NCBI GenBank assembly: GCA_008360975.2
Contig: CM039179.1
Coordinates: forward strand, 58,070,666-58,134,665
Reading direction: 5' to 3'
Source: Lichenostomus cassidix
Lineage: Eukaryota > Chordata > Aves > Passeriformes > Meliphagidae
Length of the DNA stretch: 64,000 nt
Below are positions 10,877 to 24,734 of this stretch, in pieces. Below the pieces are notes generated by a model that was not told where the DNA came from, made no database searches, and was given only the letters and a program-made list of their open reading frames with translations. Position 1 is the stretch's first letter. Each line of letters starts with the position of its first letter. The translations under genes were made by a program, and so were the position numbers.

Positions 10877-13800
10877 TAAATGCAAAAATTGCAGAAAAGC
10901 ATTGAAACAGCTCTCTCATTTTTTGTACTTTCAAAGAATCTCAATAGTTAACTAGGATACCAATGTATGGGAAACACATAAACCTCACAAAATCCCTGTT
11001 GCAAAGAACTTGCATTCAGACAGACAGCCAGAAGAGAGAAAATAAAAATTAGATATTGGGGAATAAAAAAAACATGTACTTCTGACACTTCCCTGACCTT
11101 AGATCTGTCTGGACATGATGGCCAGGCAAATTTTAATGATATGATTGGAAGAAAAGAGAAATGAGAAAATATGGGGAATGGTTTAGGAAAGTGCATCTCA
11201 ATCTTAAAGCTAGTGGGAGAAATCAGGAGGGCACTTGATTAAAAATCTGTTTGAGGCTGGTTTTGTGTGCCAATCGATAGCAGGTGTCAACTACTCTTTA
11301 CTGAATGTAAAGATCATTTGTGGGGTGGGGAAGGCTCGTGGAAGGGTTTTGAAGGTGAAGCCAAGCAGCTTGTGTTTGAAGTGTCAGAAAAGCAGTAGAT
11401 AGTGAAGGAAGGTGTAGAGAGAGGTGAAATGGTCAAAATGACAGGCCAGGAAAATGATCTTTGCAGAGGCTGAGAAAGTTTGCATTTGTCAAAGGGGGAA
11501 GGAAAAAAGAGTGTTTCAGATGCTGAGACGCAAGATATTTCAGCTGTGCAGATAGATAGCAAAAACCACATCTTAGATATGGTCTGTAAAAAGAGTCTGT
11601 GAAAACTAGACATTGCATGAAAGTGAGGATTTAGAAAGTGGATTCAGTCAAAGGAGATAATTATCATTCTAGATGTCACCATTACATAAGGAAAAATTCT
11701 TCCAAAACAAAAGTGGCTGACTTTTCAACATCAGGTGATTGTTCATTACTATTAAGTCCCTTTGGAATATACTTAGCTTTTCTGGGTTTCTGTATTCTGG
11801 TTTCCTGTACTTCTATTTCCTCTATAACTGTGTTTCCTTCCTTTGTCATCACTTTTAAAGCATAGTCAGGTTCAAAGTATGAGGGATTTGCTGGTGCGTG
11901 ACAAAATGCAGTTTTATGATGAAAATCTTAAGCACTTTCCAGCAAACTCATAATTTAGGGCTGAGTGCTGATGCCATAGCTCTGCAGCCAGGAGTTCAGT
12001 CACTGGCATTGCAGGTCAGTAGTTAAGTAAGTTCTATATACTTCCCATGTGCAGTAGCATCTGATGTTTAATACTTCAGGAGATGTCAAAAGCTCTGACA
12101 GTAGGTACTGAATTAATTGTGTGGTGGAGTCCAAAAGGGGTAGGCAGATAGATTTTTAAGCCCAGAGACATGGGATCTGAAAATCACTGGGAACCAGCAC
12201 TGTTGCCTATATTGAGCAGGAAGTTACTTGGATAACAGATCTACTAATTTCATTCAGATACTCAGAATGATCAGAACACCACAAGAACGAAATCTATCAG
12301 CTAATAATACAGTTACTGGTATCTTGGGCACATGTTAATGAATAAAATGCAAAGGAAACCCAAATAATAACCTGAATTTTCCACAGGGTCTAGAAGGGTT
12401 TTAGTGATGTCTTCAAGAGCTTGAGGTCTCCCTGATACTGGATTTATGTCTTTCCCTACCATGAGCTGTGATCTTATATCAGCATAGCACAGAAGTCCTG
12501 TTTGGACTGGATTTCCATCCAAACTTGCCATACACCTTGCCATAGCAATATACTTCTGCAGCAATTTATAACTTTTCATCAGCATTTAGATAAATTTGTG
12601 GGTTTAATTTTTGAATTTTTTAAATGAAACATACTATATTAATACTTCATGTTCCTCTTCTCCCAAAGCCCTTTGTGCACTGGTCATTGACAAAATGTGG
12701 CAGAGAAAGAGGAGATTAATAAGAGGAAATGTTTAGAACTAGATTCTTTTTCAACTGGCATAAATATCCAGAGAACTGTTGTTTTAAAAAGGGTTTATTT
12801 TTCATCAAAATTTCCAATAATTTTGGTGACCAGCTCTATGTAATATTTAATGTTTAGTTAGATAGTTTATCAACAATGGGCAAACTGAAATTTTTAGATC
12901 AAGCTGTTTGGTTACTACATACTATATAGAGAGATTGATGCACAGCTATCAGTAACAGCCCTGTTCTATGAATTATTTCCTTCTGGAAAAAGCCCAAATT
13001 TTTCATATTGATTGAATGAATACTACTGAGGATATGAGATTCAAAGCTCAGCACAAAACTCTGAATTCAGATTTGCTTTTGGGTGGAGGCTTTGTTCCAC
13101 TTCACTGTTTCTAGCTGGAAATATTAAGTATTGCAGTGCTTCCTGAAGCATCTTAATACCTTGGGATATTATATGAACAAAATTAACCTCAAATTTTGTT
13201 TGTTGTCTGGAAGGAAAACCTATAGACTAGACCAATAATCTAGGCTTATATACTCAGTGCAAAATTGCCCTGAAAAATGTTTTATTCTGTTTTGGGACAT
13301 CTGTATAAAACAGCTGAGTTTCTTACAGAGCAGCCCATCTCTGCACTGGTTTGATGACTAGCCTAAACCTCAAGTTGGAGAAAGAGTATTCCCACTTTAC
13401 CTAACTGATATCTGAAGTCTTGATTCAGATAAATTTCTGAATTATCTATCTAAATATCAGTGACAGCTAGAGGAACAAATAAAGTCCAGGCTTTATTTTC
13501 TGGACAATAGACTAGTCCATATTAAGGAAACAATTCACCTAAAGATAATTTTTATTGTGTAATGGCAAGAACGAGGAAATTCTTACTTCATTTTTAGAAA
13601 GAGAAAAAAACACCCAGCTTTTTTCCGGGTTGAATAGAGGACTTCGACCCACATACTTTGAATCCTAATCCACTCTTTGATCATTGATTAAGTTCCTCAT
13701 TAAAGTGACCACGTCTGCATTTGTCAGAGGTATGCTTGGGATTCCCCGTTCCAGCTTTCCACAAAAAGATTTTTATTTCCTCACGTATTTTTATTTTATC

Positions 13801-15790
13801 AGCACATACACAGGCAACAGTATTCTAAGCCATAGTTGAGAATACAAGATTTTTCTACCCTCTTCCACTGCAGTTGTGTTCTAGAAAATGCCCACAGTTG
13901 CCAACATTGCAAGAAGAAAGTCGGTCGTCCCAGTTCATCCAGTCCAATTTAAAGGGACCAGGTGTGCTCTCTGTTGTATGAAATAACACTTGGGTAGAGA
14001 GAAGGTACTTTGTTCCTATGTGATATGACATAATTAAAGAAGCATAATTCTAAATGGTTCTAGAATCCATCCTTTAGTTATTTTCTTGGGTGGTTTGGGC
14101 AGAAGGAGCAGATTGGTTTTGGGTTGTGGTGGTTTGGATTTTTTTCTGGATTTTTAAAAATCTTTCATGTCAGCATGTTTTTTTTAATTTTTAAAAGGAT
14201 AGTGGAGGTGTGCCGACAAATTATATGTATTTCATTCTTATACTCACAACTTCTTTGACTCTATCTTCAGTCTGTTATTGATCTTTTGACATGCATCTCT
14301 CCTGACTTGCCTGACATCTATTCTAAGCAGCGAAAGGATTGATCACAAAGATGGCAAAGGATAGATGTAAAACTTAGCCTTGAAAAAAATATTCCAAATA
14401 TATGGTGTAATATGTAATATCTAATAATATCTTAATGAAACCAATACATACAACACAGGTTTTGTCTGACACTAATGCATTTTTAAATCCTTGGACTCAT
14501 CAATATGATTGTGGCTAAAACACTACTAAAATGTATTTGGCACTCCCTCCTCATGTAGCTGGCAGGAGTAGGCTGTACACAGACCCCTTGGCCTTCATTT
14601 TCCTCTGCCTGTTTTTGCAGATGAGTCAACCTTTGATGCTGTATGAGAGTGGAGCTGGCAGTTGCCAGGCCCAGATGCCACACTCAAGGCTCCAAGTCCT
14701 GAACAGAAGGATTTGTAGCTGGCTGCTGCCATGTGCTACTTTAGATTCACTGTCCATAACCCGGAGGGTTTATATATAATCTGCCTGCTGCTGCCTTGGT
14801 CATTGGTATCCATGAGATGTTCAGTGTTGCCTGGCTAAGAGAGAGCCTACAGTCCACAGCCTGTGCATGTCCAGCTTTGTGCTCTACATTTGCCACTCCT
14901 GTCACACAGCAAATCTGTGCACTGGGTGGAAGAGTCATTCTTATGCCAAACATGTGTGCAAGAAGTGGACAGAAAGTTTCTTAGGGAACACAGAGCAAAT
15001 TCTGTGAAGTTTTTCCATAAAGTCACACATTTTAAATGTCTGAATGCAATTCATTTCTTCTAAAACAAATCTTTGTGCCAGTACAGTAATTCAGGTTAGG
15101 GATCTATAAATGTCCTTGAGTTAAATATTATTTAAAAGAAGGTTGATATTCAGCAGTCTGAACTACTACATTAAAAAAAAACCAAAAAATAAAAAAGAAG
15201 ACACTTGCTTTATAATCAAAAAAGTTATTGATTTTGAAAGAGGCAAGCTGGAAAAATAGCCAAACATTTTTCTAATGTAATATTATAAGCCCTTCAAAAT
15301 ACAGAACACCTCCATGAGTTAACTGGGTATCTAATAATTTCTCCACATGAGGAGAAATAAGTTACTAGTAGCCACCATTTATACCAAAATTACTGCAGAG
15401 ATAAATCTTGCTTTTATGAAGATCATATAATTTTGTTATCAGGGAGACTAGGGACAAGGAGGTCATATGTTTTATCATTAATATATTCAGTGCAGTCCTG
15501 TATTTAGTACAATAGAAGTCCTTTTTGTTTTGCTTTTTTTTTTGTTTTTCACCCAGTCTCTTAATCAGGTTCTTTTAGTGGAGTTGTTTGCGCACACAAA
15601 TAAAATTCCCAATTATGTTTGCAGTAAGAAATAGATACTTGAGTAAAAGACAAAGAAGCAGGCCCTAGGTGTGTGAACTGGAATGTTCTGTAGAGGAAAG
15701 AGGCAGCCTGGGAAAAGAAATATTATCAAGTGAAAATCTGCATGAACTGAGTTATAAGTTGAATAAAGCCCTATGGGGTGTAACAGTGAA
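10877..15790. other. Non-coding sequence, no supported gene
   Basis: Unique-looking DNA. Several frames are open for 60-100 codons: 11314-11613 on -, 12313-12585 on -, 14531-14779 on + with an opposing frame at 14483-14683, and 15613-15852 on -. None has a recognisable domain, and most overlap frames on the other strand. The 12313-12585 frame has the most protein-like composition and is discussed as a lead, but nothing around it supports transcription or splicing. Confidence 0.6.
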
Positions 15791-15799
15791 GGCCAAAGG

Positions 15800-16595
15800 A
15801 ATACTAAGGTTGCCCATGACACCAGATTGGGAAGAGTTGTAGACGCCCTCAAGGGGAAAGAGGCCCTGCAGAGAGATGTTCACAAATTAGAGGACTGTGC
15901 AATCATCAGCCATGTAAGTTCAATAAGAGCAAGTGCCATGTTCTGCACCTGGGATGGGGCAACCCTGGATGTACAGACAGACTGGAGAATGAGATGCTGG
16001 AAAGCAGCACTGTGGAAAGGGACCTGAGTATCCTGGTCAATGGCAAGTTGAACATGAGTAAGCAGTGCCCAGGCAGCCAGGAAGGCCAAGCCTGTCCTGG
16101 ATGACATCAGGCACAGCATTGCCAGCTGGGCAAGGGAGGGGATTGTCCTGCTCTGCTCTGCTCTGCTCTGGGGCAGCCTCACTTTCAGTGCTGGGAGCAG
16201 TTTTGGGTGCCACAGTGCAAGAAAGACATTAAGCTGTTAGAGAATGTGCAAAGGAGGGCCAGGAGGATGGTGAAGGATCTTGAGGGGAAGCTGCAGGAGG
16301 AGCAGCTGAGGTAACCTGTCTGTTCAGCCTGGAGAAAAGGAAAGTGATGGGAGACCTCATTGCAGTTAGAGCTTCCTCATAAGGAGAAGAAAAAGGACAA
16401 GTACTCATCTCTTCACTCTCATGACCAGTGCCAGAACTCTGAGCTCAAGTGTTTGGACAATGCTCAGGCACATGGTGTGACTCTTGATGTGTCCTGTGTA
16501 GGGCCAGGAGCTGGAATATCAAGCAGGACTTGATAATCCTGATGGGTCCCTTCCAATAGAATCAGCACATTCTATGATTTTATGATTCTGTGATC
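15800..16595 (+). mobile_element. CR1 LINE fragment, 3' end of ORF2 and tail, forward strand
   Basis: The segment follows the 3' part of a CR1 non-LTR retrotransposon. A translated stretch such as [20 protein letters not shown] (within 15817-15876) matches the downstream end of the CR1 ORF2 product, after the reverse transcriptase core. It is followed by the AAGAGCAAGTGC...CTGCA-type block and the standard tail GATGGGTCCCTTCCA. It ends in ATTCTATGATTTTATGATTCTG near 16570-16592. Stops and frameshifts break the frame repeatedly, so this is a dead, 5'-truncated copy. A CTCTG tandem run at 16151-16170 has expanded inside it. Family membership is from memory; subfamily not assigned. Confidence 0.9.
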
Positions 16596-16599
16596 TCTG

Positions 16600-19500
16600 T
16601 TCCTTGGCAGAAACTGCAAAATCCTGAGATGTCTGGCTCCAAGAAGAAATAATTCAAAAAGCTTGTGCTTTCCCTCATGTACATAACATGGTGTCTGATA
16701 CATTTTCCCTAGTGCACTAGAGGCAACTTAAACTACTACTCAGTGACATGAACAACATAGAACCAAAATTTCTGCACTGAGGCAATATTTTCCATGCTGA
16801 ACGCTAGTACTTTGAATAAAAAATATATTGAAGAAAATGTTCAATATAAATTTGACAGCATGTATAAACTTTTTTCCGGTTCAGGCAAAGAATAGGTGTT
16901 TGATAAGAATTTTGACCAAAATTCAATGACTTCCCCAATCAGTAGTCTATAAGAAAGCTTGTTTGCATCTATTAGATTAGCTGTCTTTGCTTTATATGAT
17001 GGTGTTAAAGAAATCGTATTGTTTTCTTCAGCATAAAAGATCCAAATCGATATTATATCATATAGTTTTTTACTAGCTCTTTCTTCATTTGTAGATCAAG
17101 ACCCTGAAAACAGACAGTGTTTACGCACACCTTAATTTTATATGGTTTTCAACCATATCATTTGTATCAGCTATAGAGGTAGAGAAAGACATGGAAGGAA
17201 TATGAGGAGTATGATAGTCAGCCTGGAATTTCGGTAGTGCAGCTGGTATTTTGTAAGCATCACAGCAAAAAGGAGATTTAAAGGAGGTATTAGAGAATAG
17301 CAAAGAAGCTTATCTGATTGATTTTGTCTTTTTCTTTCCTCTTTCACTTCAGTTTACATGAGGCACAATATCATTAAGATCTGTGAAAGGGAGTTTTCAG
17401 ACCCATTACACATAATATATGCGTATGGCAAAGCTGAAAAATGAATACTTGTGAACAGGAACAATACACAGGCTGTTAGTGCTTGTCTTGCCTCTGCACA
17501 CCCAACAGCTGTACTGCAAAGCAGCACTAATTAATTCAGAATCATTCAGTGTATCTTCAGCTGCTATAACTAACATGAATGTTAGTAATTCTTGCTGCTG
17601 ATGTTGTCAAAGGCAATGGTGAGGGTTAATTATTGCTGTCTGAAATATATCTGTCCAGAAATAATTTGGTTGTATAATGGATAGAATGTAAAATTAGTTT
17701 TTTGTCAGATGAGTTGTTTGGTGAGTCAGCACTGTCTGAAAAATACCAACTTTCTAACATAAACAAGTACAAGAACATTTTTCAAGTATTGTCCATTTAT
17801 TCTCATGTGCCTGTTCTTAGGTGTCTCTCAAAAAGAAACCAAAAAGAAGCAAAAAGCTGGTGGAGCTAGCGCAGAATCACCAAACACAACCCCCTGCATA
17901 TAGAGAAACTTCTAACTTGCTGCAACTCAAGAGATCTCACGGTCTGACTCCTTCAAGCTAGGAGAGACACAGATACAAATCCAAGAGTATGTATGACATC
18001 AGATGAAGGCGTCTCAGACTGAAATGAGTATTAAAAATATTACCTTGAAATGAAAAAAATAGGCTGTCAATTTTCTTTCTTTCATTATTGAATTGTCAGA
18101 TTTTAATTTCTGGGAAGATTTCTACTGTTTTCTCTTTACAAGCCTCTTCTTTCCTTTTTGGAGACCAGTCTTTTAAATGAAACTAATATGTCAAAAAAGT
18201 CCAGTTTTCATTTATAATAAGAGTAAACTGCCTTCAAAGTCAGATTAGGTTAAACCAAGTTTGGTCAAGAACACTCCAAGTTTCAGTGTACTTGCAGAGT
18301 TCTTAAGAATTAGGCAATATGAACACAGGACTAAACCTATCTCATGAGCAAGTCTTGTGAAATGTTTTTAATTTTTAGAATCCTGAAGAGTAGGCCTCTG
18401 CACATCTGATGAGTGTGCCTCAGTGACTAGCCCACGTTTTCATGAAGATGCTTTCAATTTACTCAAGAATTTCTGTGCTTACAAAGGAGTTTAACTGAGA
18501 AGAAAATATGTTAAAAATGTAAACAAAATGAATAGTGATATAGAACATTGCATGCTGTCATTCCTATTCCAATACAGAGCTGAACCACACAATATTTCAG
18601 TTCTACTGCAAGAAAAAAATTTCAAAAGTCCTTAATGAAAATAACAACAATAAAAAGGCAAAACAAACAAAGGAAAATTCCCTGAAGGAATTATGTCTCA
18701 AACCAATTAGGGTTCTTCAAAATAAATATTCCAAACTTTAAGGGAAAAGGAAAGGAAAATCAGATGAGTATTGAAAAAGGTTGTTGGTTAAGTGTAACTG
18801 GCAGAGGCACTCAGTGGACACAAAAAACTGACAGAAGTATACTGAGAAGCATCACCTAAGAATGCCAAAAGCAGCAAAACACTATGAATCAGAAGAGACA
18901 CAGGACAAAGCAGAGCAATAGCAGAGCCCATGCACAGTTGCTTTAAGAGAGCCTTTCAGTAATGCTCTCAGCTCCCACTCAGAGCAGGAGGTGAGACAGA
19001 TTATTTCATGAGGAACCGATGCAGACAAGCATAATTCAGGTCTATTATTTTGTGCACTGAAAACATATCTAAGACATTGTTGCCAGCTGATCCATAACTG
19101 CCATCTGAATGTTTGTCAAAGGACTACACAAGTCAAAATAATTGTTTAATTTGCAAGTCACCATGCCTAGGCTGCTTGAAGATTGCCTAAAGCTCCAGAT
19201 CACACAACTAGTGCAAGAGAGAGGGGTGAAAGAGATGCCAAGTCCTTTCAACTGATGCTCCTGGGAAAGAGTCTTCTTCCATTTCTTGTATTAAAGGTGG
19301 CAGAAACTACCAGTAGTCCATCCTGATTATTTCATATGCGCTCTGACTAAGAGTGTGATTACTCAGTAAAAACAGGGGAATTATCAAGTGGATTAAATTT
19401 TGGAACAGAAATTAATGTTTACACTTTAATACAGCCAAATATTGCAGCCACCATTTCATAGATAATGTGAGTTGGTTAAATCAAATTCTGTGATAGGGAG

Positions 19501-19635
19501 ACAATTTACTAATTCATTGTTTAAATCATATAACTACTTCAGGATAATATTTGAAAACAAAGTATTTTAATTCTGTGCAAAAAAAAGAAGATGTAATTTA
19601 AATATTTCTATAAGAAAATTCTAGAAATTCTAGAA
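16600..19635. other. AT-rich non-coding sequence, no gene seen
   Basis: Unique-looking DNA with no open frame longer than about 60 codons. The part at about 17510-17710 has a denser, less repetitive texture with ATTAATTCAG- and TTAATTATTG-type words, which makes it a weak candidate for a conserved non-coding element. No repeat family recognised. Confidence 0.65.
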
Positions 19636-19637
19636 AG

Positions 19638-19790
19638 GGTTTGGTATAAAGGGATCTTAAGGTTCCTCTAGTTCCAATCCCCTCACCATGGACAGGGATG
19701 TCACCTACTAGATCGTGTAGCTCAGAGTCCTATCCAACCTGGCCTGGAACATTTCTAGGATGAGCATTCACAACTTTTACAAATTATGTT
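19638..19790 (-). mobile_element. Short CR1 LINE tail fragment, reverse strand
   Basis: Read on the + strand it shows the reverse-complemented CR1 3' region in order: GGATCTTAAGGTTCCTCTAG, then CCATGGACAGGGATGTCACC, then CCAACCTGGCCTGGAACATT. These correspond to the common avian CR1 tail with its short RNA-stem-like block. Only about 150 bp remains, the extreme ATTCTATG repeats are lost or diverged, and the copy is old. Confidence 0.8.
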
Positions 19791-22485
19791 TTTGCAGCAT
19801 AGAAATTGCATGTTTATTTTGAGAATTGAGTGTACAGGTAAATTAACACTGATCATAATAGAGATTCCATAGTTTTTGCAAAGACATACCAAATCCAAAA
19901 AAACCAGACAAGTTAATGAAACCAAATATTACATTTTTTGTTGAAATTTAAAAGCAGTGTCATGAGTCTCTGCTAAATTTATTTATAAATCATGATGCAG
20001 TGAATCAAGGAGGTGTTTATCCTGCTGTATAATTAAAGTTGTACAAGTCTCTTGAAATCAAACTCTAATCGTTATCTCTTCTTGGAGTTGTCTTTTATTA
20101 GGTAGTATCACTGAAATAAGCAGGATTGGTGTCTAGCTGGTCAAATAGTACTAAACAGACATAGCAGATGAATAAAACCTTACTTGAATTAACTTATGTT
20201 TCCCAGCTTCAGTGTTGCTACCATTAATAATATTAGTATAATTCTAATTATATTTCATATTTTTTTTTTTTTTAAAACTCCATCTCCTAAAGTCACATAA
20301 AATTCAGCTTTAAAATAATAAGAAAAGTAATTTCTAATTTTTTTATTTTAGAAGAAGGATTAAAAACGCAAATAAATCCTGAAGATTTGCAGGACAATAG
20401 ATTTCCAAAATTATTCTTCAAACACTTTGTGATAATAAATATATCTTGAGATCTTTTTGTATCCAACTCATGATTTTAAGAACATTATGTCTGGTAATAT
20501 TATTAGTTCAATCATAAATTTCCAGTTGCTGATATTAGCAACTAGCAGGCTGAAAATCAGAATATCTATGACACTAAAAATTTCAGAGTCTTAGATAAAG
20601 AACCAGATACTTTTGAGACTGTATATGAAAGACAATATCTTCAAAAAGATATTTTTGAAAAGTTTCAAGCAGCAGTTTGAAGCTTTTTTCAGAAGAGAAC
20701 AAAAGACACTTTGATCTCCAGATGATGCTTCTATCAGTAGTAGCTACAAAAAGTGATTATACAAATAGCATATTTCATTATAGTGACATAGCAGTAGCAG
20801 AAGTATTTTACATGTCTGTTATAACTAAAAACAAATTGTAAAAAGAGAATGTAAAATGTAATTTTTGAAACTTTCAGAAGAATTTTTATGGAATTTTAGA
20901 ATATTTGTTTATTCTCAGGCAGAATTTTCTCCATTGGTTTCATAGAATTTCTCTGGGAAGACAGCTTTTTCTTCCACTGGACAACTATCTTGTGAAAAAG
21001 GTCTGCACTATTTCATCCCAAGACCAATTTATAAGCTGTAGGAGACTACCACAGATGACACTTAAAGGTAGCTGAGGGTCTCTCTAAGATCAGTATTTAA
21101 GAGCCAAAACAGGCTTAAGTTCAATATTACCTCTTTTTATAGACGGAAAAAAAAATCCAACCTAAATTGTTCTCATACTGCTTCAAGAATTACATGCAAT
21201 GCTTCTATTAGTAAAAAGATTTAGGGATATAACTCTCTGCATGCTGAGATGAAGATTTGCCACTAAAGCCTAATTTGATTTATCAATCAGCCAATTAGTG
21301 TATTATTAAAAATTCACTGCAGGGTCAATCTCTTGTTGATTTACATAACTAAGTTATCTGCTTTCTAAGTTAGGGTGCTTGGCAATCATTCAAGTCTGTA
21401 GGCCAAATTCCACCTTCCCCTTTCTATCCAACTTTACTGCAAGGAGCTGTATCACAGATTTGGCAGAAATACGTAAGTAACATTTCTTGTAAGCATCATT
21501 GTCTATGAAACAAGAGCAGCAGATTAGAATGATTCTAGAAAGACCTTAATTTCCATAAAGGCTCTAAATGAAGGGTGTGAACACAAAGGAGGAAGAGTCT
21601 TGCCTTTCTCCAAGTAGATGCAAATTCATATGTAATGATATGCAGTAATGTCAGTTTCTAGTATTAAATTCTAGCTACTGTTCATGAAACTTAATGTAAA
21701 ACTTAATTCTAAATTCTTGGCCAGAAGCGAGACTTTCACAAGAGAGAAGGCATAAAGGTATGGTGGAGAAATGTCATAAAATGTGAATCATTAAGGGTTT
21801 AATAGAAGTACTTAAAGACATATAGGACTAATGGGGAAATACTTTTTATTTTGGGATCACTGGAACTTCTGTTTAATCTTCAAATCTATTTTTGCTCAGT
21901 CCCATGAAACTATAATGGAAGCTTTCCTAAAGTGCAACAAAACCTTAAGTGATCAGAAACTATTGCCATGGGATTTTCTAGTGGTTAAAGTACCAGATCC
22001 AGCAAATTCATGGTTATGTATGCCCCAGTGCTTTCAGTGAATACAAAGTATGGCAAGCACTAAACACTTTAGAAAACTGCTTCCCACAATTACTGTGTCA
22101 CGTCTTTGCTAGTGGATCTCACCTGCTAAAGATGAATAAAAGATATTGATGTTAAGAAGTAGGGGGTATGCTGAAAACATACCATACAAACATGTGTAAG
22201 TTCATTATGAACTTATGTAACGTGGTGAAGACATCTGAATTTTTTTTTTTTTTTTACTAAATGCAGATTTTTGCAAACCTTGCTGTTTAGATGGTTCTCT
22301 AATCACAAGATGTATTAAAAATACTCATTAATTGGGGTGATAAATTGAAAACAAGCATGTTTCTTCTCCTTTTGTGCTACTTGCAAATGAAATACTGAGG
22401 AAATATAATTTTTCTTGAAAAATCTCTCTCAAAGACTGAGATATTCAGGAAACAGTAGTTAGTTTCTTCAATGAAACATATCAAA
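19791..22485. other. AT-rich non-coding sequence, no gene seen
   Basis: Contains a 14-T run at 20260-20273 and a 16-T run at 22240-22255. The stretch 21250-21420 has closely spaced TAAT/ATTA words and CCAATTAG-like motifs and could be a homeodomain-rich conserved element, but this is only an impression. The 69-aa frame at 21831-22040 has no recognisable domain. Confidence 0.65.
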
Positions 22486-22487
22486 GA

Positions 22488-22562
22488 GCTGCCTTTGGTT
22501 AATGGTTGGACTTGATGATCTAGAGGTCTTCTCCAACACAAGCAATTCTGTGATTCCAGAAT
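22488..22562 (+). mobile_element. CR1 LINE 3' tail remnant, forward strand
   Basis: TTGGACTTGATGATCTAGAG, then GTCTTCTCCAACACAAGCAA, then TTCTGTGATTCCA reproduces the last 70 or so bases of an avian CR1 element in forward orientation. The upstream body is too diverged to follow. The ORF on the opposite strand (22377-22781) is a shadow of this tail and of the A-rich tract that follows. Confidence 0.8.
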
Positions 22563-22689
22563 TCTATACAGAGGATCCTTTGTTGTGCATTTCACTCTTC
22601 CAACAGACATGCCATCAGAAAAAAAACCAGCATTTAAAAAGATAAACAGAATTTGACTATTAAAACTAGTCATAGGTACTGTTGCAGAA

Positions 22690-22770
22690 CAATAAACAAA
22701 AAAAAAAAAAAAGCAACAAACAAAAAACACTCCAAAAACAAAAAACAAACCAACAAAAAACCCAAGAAAA
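22690..22770 (+). repeat. A-rich low-complexity tract
   Basis: Mostly A with scattered C, including a 15-A run around 22698-22712 and repeated CAAAAAA words. On the reverse strand it gives a long phenylalanine/valine-rich frame that is not a gene. It lies about 130 bp beyond a CR1 tail but is not part of the CR1 consensus. Confidence 0.9.
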
Positions 22771-24730
22771 TTATTTTTCATTACAAGTTACTTCCTAAAT
22801 ATCATCTTAAGTACTACCCATAAAATTAGTTTTGTCTTTCTTGTTCATTGTATGTTTTCTCTAGGAGGCCACTAAATATCTCATCATGACTCTCCCTTAT
22901 GATGAGGCTTCTGTTAGTACTTCAATAATGTTCTTTATTTTGAACTTAAAAGGCTAAGGTGACTCTCTGTTAAAGAATCAAGGAAATTCAGCTTATTTAA
23001 AAACGACAGAGGAGAAAAAAGTCAAATTGCATTACAAGTTTGTGAGGTGGTGAATTATAGTAACAAAACCTGTACAGGTGTTCAATCTTTCTTTCAAATA
23101 CATTTTCCTTTCCATCTTTTTGAGTTCAAACCATTAAAACCCATTAGATGAGACAGAAAAAGAAGGATTTTTTAATGAAAAGTCAGGGGCACTCCTTAAA
23201 GCTGTGCCAAGATGTCTACGTAGTTCAACTGGAAAAATAATAAATTACTCACACTCTTCATAAATACATTGAAATCCAAGACTTCAACCTGTCATTTGTT
23301 AGAAATTATATTATAATAAATGGCATCAACAGCTAGCTCATGTACCATGCAGACAGGCTAATTTTTTTTACCCTACCAATTCCAACTACAGTGAAGTTTA
23401 ATATCTAATATCTGAAGAAAGAATCGGAAAATCATAAGAAACTGATAATTCTTGCTGCTGTTGCCGACAAGAATGGGACTATAAGCATTTTACTGAAAAA
23501 AAATTTAAAAAACCAAAATTGTCAGCAGCTATAAGCAAAAGGTATCCATTTAAAAGCAATATATGAAACTGAAAAAATAAAACTTGAAAAGTACAAAGGA
23601 ATGAAAGTTGTGAACACTAATCTTTCTGTTATGGATATTAACAACTAATACATAAGCCCACATAGAAACTGATGCAAGGCTTTGAAACTTGTGTGCTATT
23701 TTTTTTATGCTAGCAAAACCAATGTTGTTTTCCTTCTCAATAGTTTAGAGATTCATCCAAAGGATACTGCTCAAGTCTGCACATATCAGCAGGCTGATTA
23801 TTTTCACTTGTCCAGAAATACATTATGTGGTTTATAGCTAGAGTTATGCTATCATCCCTGCAATGTACGAATACAGGACACATTCTCATATAGAACATCG
23901 GAGGTTAACTTAAAAGCAAAGAACTGTCCTTACTTGTTTGTCTGATAGAGGTTAAAACTATTTAGTTGAACACTGTCAGTGACAGAATTACACACCTATT
24001 GTTGTATCTGTAATTTGCTACATAAAGCATTTCCCAGATAGTCCAGAAGGGATATTAATTGTCACAAGAAATTTGTGTTAAAAGACAAAACAAATATGTA
24101 AAAAGTGAACACATCTTCCACATGTGAGTTTACTGTGAGTGGCACAGCTGAGAACATAATGTTCTCAGCCAAATAAAAATTCCGTCTAAACAAGTATCCT
24201 GTTCTCAGTAATAGGCAACCTTGAAAGCTTAGGCAAAAACATAAAACAGGGCAAACTTCAGGGCAAGTATACAGCATCTCTCAGTGATCTATAATGTCAG
24301 TAATTCTGTGAGACAGAGATACCATCATGCTCAAGAAGCACTAAAATATCATCTGACAGATGAGGCACAAGAGAGACAACAGTGCAAGTGAGTCCTAGAT
24401 TTGGCTTAGCATCCAGAATTTTTGGCTGAAGTCTTTTTAAAGTGTCCTCTGATTGTAAATGCTCACCTCAAAGGCTGCCAAGAACGGAAGCATTCCACAC
24501 TAGCTCACAATAAAAAAAGCCCACCTCCTTGCAATTTTCTCATCTGAGGAAAAGAGAACAGTCTTAATTTCTATGTTTTTTTACTGTGAAGTAAAAAGAC
24601 ATGATTAAACTTTGTGAAAATATGACATTTAAATACATCTAAAGAGCTATCAATATAATAAATGGCTACAGTTCAGTACTATTTGAGTTAATTAAGTTAA
24701 TTTATTTCAAATCCCAGTACTCTCTCTAAC
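22771..24730. other. AT-rich non-coding sequence, no gene seen
   Basis: Unique-looking AT-rich DNA. The only listed frame, 24062-24277 on the reverse strand (71 aa), is hydrophobic and has no recognisable family. No repeat tails or LTR ends. Confidence 0.7.
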
Positions 24731-24734
24731 TCAT

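Noticed and set aside
16146..16170. CRISPR-like or minisatellite array
   Set aside because: It is a simple CTCTG tandem run of about four units within a CR1 copy, with no spacers.
22377..22781. 134-codon reverse frame with a very hydrophobic start
   Set aside because: The phenylalanine/valine run is the complement of an A-rich tract, and the rest crosses a CR1 tail.
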